Origin: Tolypeutes matacus
Lineage: Eukaryota; Chordata; Mammalia; Cingulata; Chlamyphoridae
Direction of reading: 5' to 3'
Length of the DNA: 64,000 nt
Assembly (NCBI GenBank): GCA_026826555.1
Contig: JAKSZT010038899.1
Span: forward strand, 163,948-227,947
Shown here: in pieces, positions 58,316-64,000 of the stretch
How positions within the stretch are numbered: position 1 is the stretch's first letter
Layout: each line of letters begins with the position of its first letter
Position numbers and translations under genes: made by a program
Notes under the pieces: generated by a model
The model's database searches: none
Seen by the model: only the letters and a program-made list of their open reading frames with translations
Told to the model about the DNA's origin: nothing

Positions 58316-60419
58316 AAGGGATAAGATATTGTAGGAAATAGGCTGGGGACTTTGTAGTTTGGAAAGGGAGTGAGAAGTAGAGAGAAATATATACAAATGG
58401 AAAACACTTTTGAAGGTCACAGCCCCAAGGCAAAGAGTCACTATAACTTGAGATAAATAGACTGTATAAAACACTCTTTCTAGCACACCTCACACCCAAA
58501 CCTACTGTGGACTTCACTAACCACAGTCCACTTATAAAAGTGGACTATAACTGAAAGAGTCACAAGACACAGGTTCTCAGAGGAAGAGAAATTTAAGGAA
58601 ACAATTTAAGGAAACTCAGGATCAAAGGTAGAAGCTATACAAGGCCAATAGAAGAATTTTAATTCCCTATTACCTATAATATAAGATACATGTAATATAC
58701 TCCAATTCCTGCTAGATAATCAAATTTACAGGTAAAATTTCATTTACCTCTGTTCCTCTTAACCAACACCTCATGTTCATCTTACAATAAAACATAATAT
58801 GACATGCAAGGCAAGAAAAAAATGAGAATGTAGAGAACAAAAAGCAAGCAGAACTATACTCAAAAATAATTCACATTTTGGACCTCTCATACAGTGATTT
58901 TAAATATCATGTTTGTATGTAAAGGGCACTAATGGAACAAGTAGACAATATGAAATAGTAGGTGGATAATGAAAGATGGAGATTGAAAATAGGAAGCAAT
59001 AAAACAGTAAAATCCAAAATGAGATAATAATAATAATGCTGTAATGTTAATGAAGAATATCTTTGATGAGAACATCAATAGAATGGAAATATTGAGGAAA
59101 GAATCAGTGAATATGAAGATAGGTCAAAAGAAACATCCCAAACTGACATGTAAAGTGGAAAAAGAATGAAAAATATACATTCTCCAAAAACTGTGGGACA
59201 ATCACAAATGATGCAACATGTTTGTGATTGGAAAACCAGAATTAGAAGAAAGAGAGAAGGGAAAAATTATTGAAGCAAGAACAGCCAGGGATTTTTCAAA
59301 ATTAATTTCAGACTCTAAACTCCACAGATCCAAGAAGCTCACAAAAGACAATACAAGAAAAATAATAACAAAGGTAACAAAATCATAATAAGGAAAACAA
59401 AGCAATGAAAACAAAATAAAAATAGATCTAGGCATATTATATTCAAGCCACACTAGTCTGAAAAGAAATCAGGTTTAAAAAATAAAGATTAACTATTGAA
59501 ATACAATGGTATGAATTGATGAAAAAATTTCCTGAGCAACCACACAACCAAGAATAGGGTGACAAATATTATAGTGTTAAATTTTAAACATCATATAGTC
59601 GGAAATTAAATTCAGATAAAGAATCCTTCAAATATGAAGGATAAATAAAGACTGTCTTAGAAAAAATATAGTGGTCTATTGCTGATAGACATCGCCTTAA
59701 GGAAACGTTTAAGAATTTATCAGTGAGAAATAAAAATATATAGGTAGGAAAATGTCATCTTCTTTATGAAAGATAAAGCATCAGTATTGGAATAATGAGT
59801 CCTTTTTTTGTCTACTTTAAGATTTTTATTTCTCCCTCAACCATAACATAACTTTTCATAGCAGTCTCAGTCTAAAAATTAAATTGGGTATTTACAGCCA
59901 ATTCTTGTGAGTCTGCATTTTCTGTAATGTTTTTGTGTTGTTTATGGCCTCTATGCAATTTTAAAACACTACATTCCTTCTCTGAAAATCCTTCCCTTGC
60001 TTTTCAGTAATTTACTCTTCAACTTATAAAAACCTCACCTTATTATTTCACCATATTATTTACATATTAAGCCCTGCCCAGTGCTTAAAATGCTAGACAT
60101 TACTATATTAATGAAAACATGAAACCTTTAAGTACAAATAATTTCATATTCAGCTTCTGTAAAGCCATCAGATATTTGAAAAGAATTTTTTAAATTCCAG
60201 AGTCTAGTTTCAGAACTTAGCTATGAATGGATGAGAGCATTACCCTTTTTATATAATCCCCCAAATAAGTAACAGAATGTGTGAAATGAAAAGGTCCCTT
60301 GATTTGAAATTCTTCTGCTTCACAATCCTGTCTGTCTTCTTTATTCAAAAGATTTGTAGTCATTTTCAAAATCCACCTCAGAAGACAACGCCTTAATTTG
60401 GGTATCATAGCAAAAAATA
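58316..60419. other. Unassigned AT-rich interval
   Basis: Two kilobases with only scattered short open frames. No gene or clear repeat. Confidence 0.4.
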
Positions 60420-60795
60420 CATGAAGAAAACCACCACCAGGTTGAACAGCCAAAGGTCTAACCAGTATGAGACTTTTGGAAGCCTGTTTGTCCCAGGCCA
60501 AGGCAGCTCAATGGGATTGTGCTTTGGCCTTCCTGGCTCACTCGAGCTTCATTATTCCCAGGGACCATCCCCACTGTCCACAGCCACTGCATTCACCTCC
60601 CTTCTGCTCGCCTTAAGGCAAGGCAGCCCGAGCAGCTGGAAAAGCCTCAGTTCCCACACTGCCTGGTTCCCAGCACTGGAAACTGGACAGAGCCTAATTG
60701 CCCATGCAGTCCGCATCTGGCATCTCAGGAAATGGATTCCATGTCCGCCCTGCCCAGCACTGTAATAATGAGTCTTAATAAAATATTTTCATTTT
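60420..60795. other. GC-richer patch with AATAAA, possible retrocopy end
   Basis: The patch holds two overlapping plus-strand open frames (60421-60765 and 60519-60803) that I do not recognise, and CTTAATAAAATATTTTC at its end, which looks like a polyadenylation signal. No poly-A follows. A decayed retrocopy 3' end is possible but unproven. Confidence 0.25.
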
Positions 60796-60860
60796 CCTAT
60801 TAAAAGTTCTAAAATTAATTGTGTAAAGCAGTGACAGTAATTATGAACTGGTTCATTACA

Positions 60861-60876
60861 GAATATGGTTATGTGT
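60861..60876. repeat. L1 target-site duplication, left copy
   Basis: AGAATATGGTTATGTG, repeated exactly at 61850-61865. Confidence 0.92.
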
Positions 60877-61849
60877 TAGCCAATGAGTTTTATCCGAGGC
60901 ACGATTATTGCTAATTGAAAACTTTTCCCAAGTGCCAACTGGCAACACAACTGGAAAAAGACCTTGAATAAAAGGGGGAAATGGTAAAGACAAATGAGTT
61001 CAAGTGGCTAAGAGACTTCAAAGAGAGTCGGGAGGTCATCCCAGAGGTAACTCAGGCACACCTCAGTAGGAGCTCATAGAACATCTAAGTGCCTATCACC
61101 CCACTCAGTGGGGTTCCTGAGAGCTCTGGAGACACCCTGGTCCTATATAAGGGGGTATAGCCCCAGAGACTGATGCCTTATCAGTGGGTTCTATTTTGGA
61201 ATCTGTGCTCCTGAGAGTGACAGAATTAGACTCAAATAAGTCCTCCCTGCACATGGTTCACCAGTCCCTTCTATTCAAACCTACATGTGATGCTGGAGTT
61301 TCTTAGGTATACTTCCAGAGACTGAAGCCTCCCACCTACCTATGTGCCAGGTGTGCATGAAATCTAGGTGGAGCTGCAACTCCTACCCTACAGCTCAATG
61401 GACTCATCCAAGTCACCTGGTGAGGAGACAACNNNNNNNNNNNNNNNNNNNNNNNNNNNNNNNNNNNNNNNNNNNNNNNNNNNNNNNNNNNNNNNNNNNN
61501 NNNNNNNNNNNNNNNNNNNNNNNNNNNNNNNNNNNNNNNNNNNNNNNNNNNNNNNNNNNNNNNNNNNNNNNNNNNNNNNNNNNNNNNNNNNNNNNNNNNN
61601 NNNNNNNNNNNNNNNNNNNNNNNNNNNNNNNNNNNNNNNNNNNNNNNNNNNNNNNNNNNNNNNNNNNNNNNNNNNNNNNNNNNNNNNNNNNNNNNNNNNN
61701 NNNNNNNNNNNNNNNNNNNNNNNNNNNNNNNNNNNNNNNNNNNNNNNNNNNNNNNNNNNNNNNNNNNNNNNNNNNNNNNNNNNNNNNNNNNNNNNNNNNN
61801 NNNNNNNNNNNNNNNNNNNNNNNNNNNNNNNNAAAAAAAAAAAAAAAAA
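60877..61849 (+). mobile_element. Young 5'-truncated L1 3'UTR insertion containing an assembly gap
   Basis: From about 60928 it is the long L1 3'UTR (AATAAAAGGGGGAAATGG, AAGAGAGTCGGGAGGTCATC, ATGTGCCAGGTGTGCATG), nearly identical to 146-612. It runs into 400 Ns and ends in an 18-base A-run next to the right TSD. 60877-60927, between the left TSD and the 3'UTR, does not match the other copies and may be a short inverted piece. Perfect 16-bp TSDs and a pure A-tail indicate a recent insertion. Confidence 0.85.
61433..61832. other. Assembly gap (400 Ns)
   Basis: A run of exactly 400 N lies inside the L1 3'UTR. By comparison with 613-1198 roughly 590 bases of 3'UTR would be expected here, so the gap length is probably an estimate. 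Confidence 0.98.
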
Positions 61850-61865
61850 AGAATATGGTTATGTG
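61850..61865. repeat. L1 target-site duplication, right copy
   Basis: AGAATATGGTTATGTG, after the 18-base A-run. Confidence 0.92.
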
Positions 61866-62279
61866 AAATGAATGTAAATAATCTTCCAGGGGACAGTAGG
61901 GATTAATTGCAAATGTGCTGTTATCAGATACCCACAGTAGACCTAAAGTGGGAGAATGTTATGTGAAGGTTAAAACTGATTAATTAAAAATGTGTATTGT
62001 AACTTCTAGGACAGCAACTAAATGCAATTTAAACAACACTATGATTGATATCTTGAAAGGGGAAATAAAATGAAAAAAATATCTGAAGAATGCTATATAG
62101 CTCTTATCAATGTATAGTTGAAGCCTAGTCTAATTCAATGTTCTATGGAAGCCATGTGAATCTGATTTGCAAGTTTCAATAGCAAAGATATTATTTTCTC
62201 AGGAAGTTAAAAAAAATGAGGAAATCACAAAAGTTGGGAGAAGAGAGATATACCTGGGGGAGGACATTTCACTAGGCAG
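61866..62279. other. Unassigned interval
   Basis: Nothing recognised. Confidence 0.4.
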
Positions 62280-62440
62280 GGAGAAGACAGACTGAGACAG
62301 GAAGCTCTTCCCTAGTTTCCCTCTGCACCTGCATCTGGGGCTGGGCCTTGTGGTCAGAGTGTCCTGAGTGCCCCCTACAGGCTGCCCCCCCTGGCTTCCT
62401 CCAGTGCTGATGCTGTTTCCATGGAGGGCACATGGTGGGT
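62280..62440 (-). other. Orphan V-segment 3'-flank-like module
   Basis: AGGAAGCTCTTCCCTAG, CTCTGCACCTGCATCTGGGG and GTGGTCAGAGTGTCCTGAG match the modules beyond the V segments at 52.1 and 18.1 kb and the orphan at 42.3 kb. No V exon or RSS follows at higher coordinates. Confidence 0.45.
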
Positions 62441-62629
62441 ATCAACTTCCATTGAAATTTGCTATTGATTAAATGCTTGGGTATGAAATTTTCTGAACAG
62501 GATGATCACCGCTCTGACCCCTCCCACCTCCACTGCTTTCCCAGGGTCTTGGGGTGTTTGGGAGCTCACCCCTAGACAGTGATTGGTTTCACTTTTGCAA
62601 GCAGCCCATCATTTTTCTTTGTAGCAGAT

Positions 62630-62751
62630 AACAAAATGTTTATTTTCTTTGGGTAAAAAAATATGGTATACAAACATATATAGAATTTCAAACAAAATGT
62701 TTATTTTCTTTGGGTAAAAAAATATGGTATACAAACATATATAGAATTTCA
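62630..62751. repeat. Perfect 61-bp tandem duplication
   Basis: 62630-62690 and 62691-62751 are identical, beginning AACAAAATGTTTATTTTC and ending AGAATTTCA. Only the second copy continues into the downstream sequence ATTTGCAAAGC. The lack of any difference indicates a very recent event or an assembly artefact. Confidence 0.95.
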
Positions 62752-64000
62752 TTTGCAAAGCACAGCAATACAAATATATAAATTATGGCAGTTTTAAAAG
62801 AAAAGTGTAACAGCCAAATGATGTCTAGTCGGTTTGGGAAGCAACTGTTTTTTACCACAGCAGTTCCATTCTCTTTTTCCAAATATTTTAGCACAATTCT
62901 GTAAACTACATGTTTAACACCAAAGAGATATAAGTTCAATGACCATACTATATCGTCCTCATATTTAAAGCAGCAAGGTCAATTCCCACCCAAAGACACA
63001 CAAAGGAAACACAGGCATGGTATTTAACAGAAATCACTAATGAGCTCTTTTTAAGCTGCCTCCTCTTAGAGGTAGTGGGATGGAAAGGAACATTCTAGGT
63101 ATGAAGGAAGCAAGAAATACACATTCACTAGAATTTCTATGTCTTTTTGTGCACTTGGGGGAAGTTCAACTAACACATTTTTGGGTGAGGTGTGGGGAGG
63201 AAGAAGCAAATGAAAGTACTCATTTCTATGATTGATTTTGTTTCACTACGGTAAGTTTACAACCGTGGGATAATTGAATACACTACAAAGCATTAGTAAT
63301 CTGAATCTTAAGAAAGTATGTATTAAAACTAGGTGTTTAAAAAAACTCAAAAGCTAGAGGTTTGCTATGATATGGTTTCTATCAAGATAGGTAACCATGG
63401 TAAGAAGTTGCTTGATAGGTTAGAAGTTCCTAGAAGGGAAATTATGAAAGGATGAAGAGAAATGAAAATCCTGAGATGCATGGCAGAACCTTGTTATTCT
63501 GAACACAGCATTATAGCTCTCCTCCCCACCAAGATACTGTTATACATTGTGCTTTGCAAGCTGCCATTGTTCAGAAAGAGACACATTACCTTAGTATCCT
63601 GACCAATGCACCCTCCACCTACTCCCTCAAAACTAAATTTGCCAAGAATAACTTGTGGAGGGTTTGGTCTCAGTGATTTCTGCCACCAGTTTCCTCAAAT
63701 ATTCCTTTCTACCAGACTGAAGTTAAAAACGCAATGAAACACTGAAATGAAAACCAATTTTCTTGGTTTTACAAACACATTGGGAGAAAAGATATTTAAA
63801 AAATAATTTGTAGAGAATTTTATTTCCTAAGTCCTTAAAATATTCAAATATCTTACTGAAGAATAAAATATCATCTCTCAGTACACTAACTGACATAAAA
63901 AGTCATAAAAAGTAACACTACTGATAAAGAAAGTGCTGCAGCTCTGCTCTGTTACTCCCCCTTTGCAGAAACCAGCAGCTTTAGAAAGATAACTGGCCCT
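62752..64000 (-). other. Possible processed 3'UTR (minus strand), unidentified
   Basis: In reverse complement the stretch ends with CCCAAAGAAAATAAACATTT, a good AATAAA signal, and has the feel of a long mRNA 3'UTR. The minus-strand frame 62688-62939 (83 codons) has no motif I know. I cannot name the gene. A real 3'UTR, a retrocopy or plain intergenic DNA are all possible. Confidence 0.25.

Noticed and set aside
61342..61871. Long plus-strand open frames across the Ns
   Set aside because: They are artefacts of translating the assembly gap.

Overview
The window is mammalian chromosomal DNA, almost certainly from an armadillo (xenarthran, probably Dasypus). The main clue is a set of tRNA-derived SINEs with a CAACAAG...AATAAATAAA tail that I recognise as the armadillo DAS-SINE family. 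They occur with many copies of one L1 lineage that has an unusually long 3'UTR. The DNA is AT-rich and repeat-dense, and it shows no bacterial features.

The only gene family is immunoglobulin heavy-chain variable (IGHV) segments, all on the minus strand. In order they are: an IGHV4-like pseudogene (18.2-18.7 kb), an IGHV5-like segment with an open reading frame (32.4-32.9 kb), an IGHV3-like relic (37.8-38.2 kb), an IGHV3-like pseudogene (45.6-46.0 kb), an IGHV4-like pseudogene (52.2-52.8 kb) and an IGHV3 3'-end relic (54.8 kb). Three of them keep a clean 23-spacer recombination signal (RSS) and the 46-nt leader exon typical of IGHV. The mix of families in one orientation fits part of an IGHV cluster. 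I see no D, J or constant segments. The best candidate, the IGHV5-like segment, has lost the first conserved disulfide cysteine (Cys to Tyr), so I infer that no segment here encodes a normal VH domain.

The rest is mostly retroelements. At 1-1.2 kb is an L1 3'UTR. At 1.7-2.8 kb is a GC-rich, frameshifted ABCB10-like pseudogene. At 3.0-9.0 kb is a full-length but dead L1 with target-site duplications (TSDs). At 10.1-15.1 kb are older minus-strand L1s with a DAS-SINE inside. At 22.1-22.9 kb is an internal L1 endonuclease fragment with a perfect TSD. At 23.6-24.9, 30.9-31.3, 35.5-36.6, 39.6-39.9 and 43.3-43.6 kb are further L1 3' ends. At 27.4-29.2 kb (possibly to 30.7 kb) is a decayed minus-strand endogenous retrovirus pol. 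At 46.7-51.0 kb is an ancient L1 split by a twin-primed L1, which itself carries a second, smaller twin-primed L1. At 60.9-61.9 kb is a young L1 3' end holding a 400-base assembly gap. Unique-looking sequence without recognisable genes separates these blocks (15.1-17.9, 18.8-22.0, 40-43, 51.0-52.2 and 58.3-60.4 kb).

I found no previously undescribed biological system. The most informative observations are the state of the V segments and the nested, inverted retrotransposition structures.
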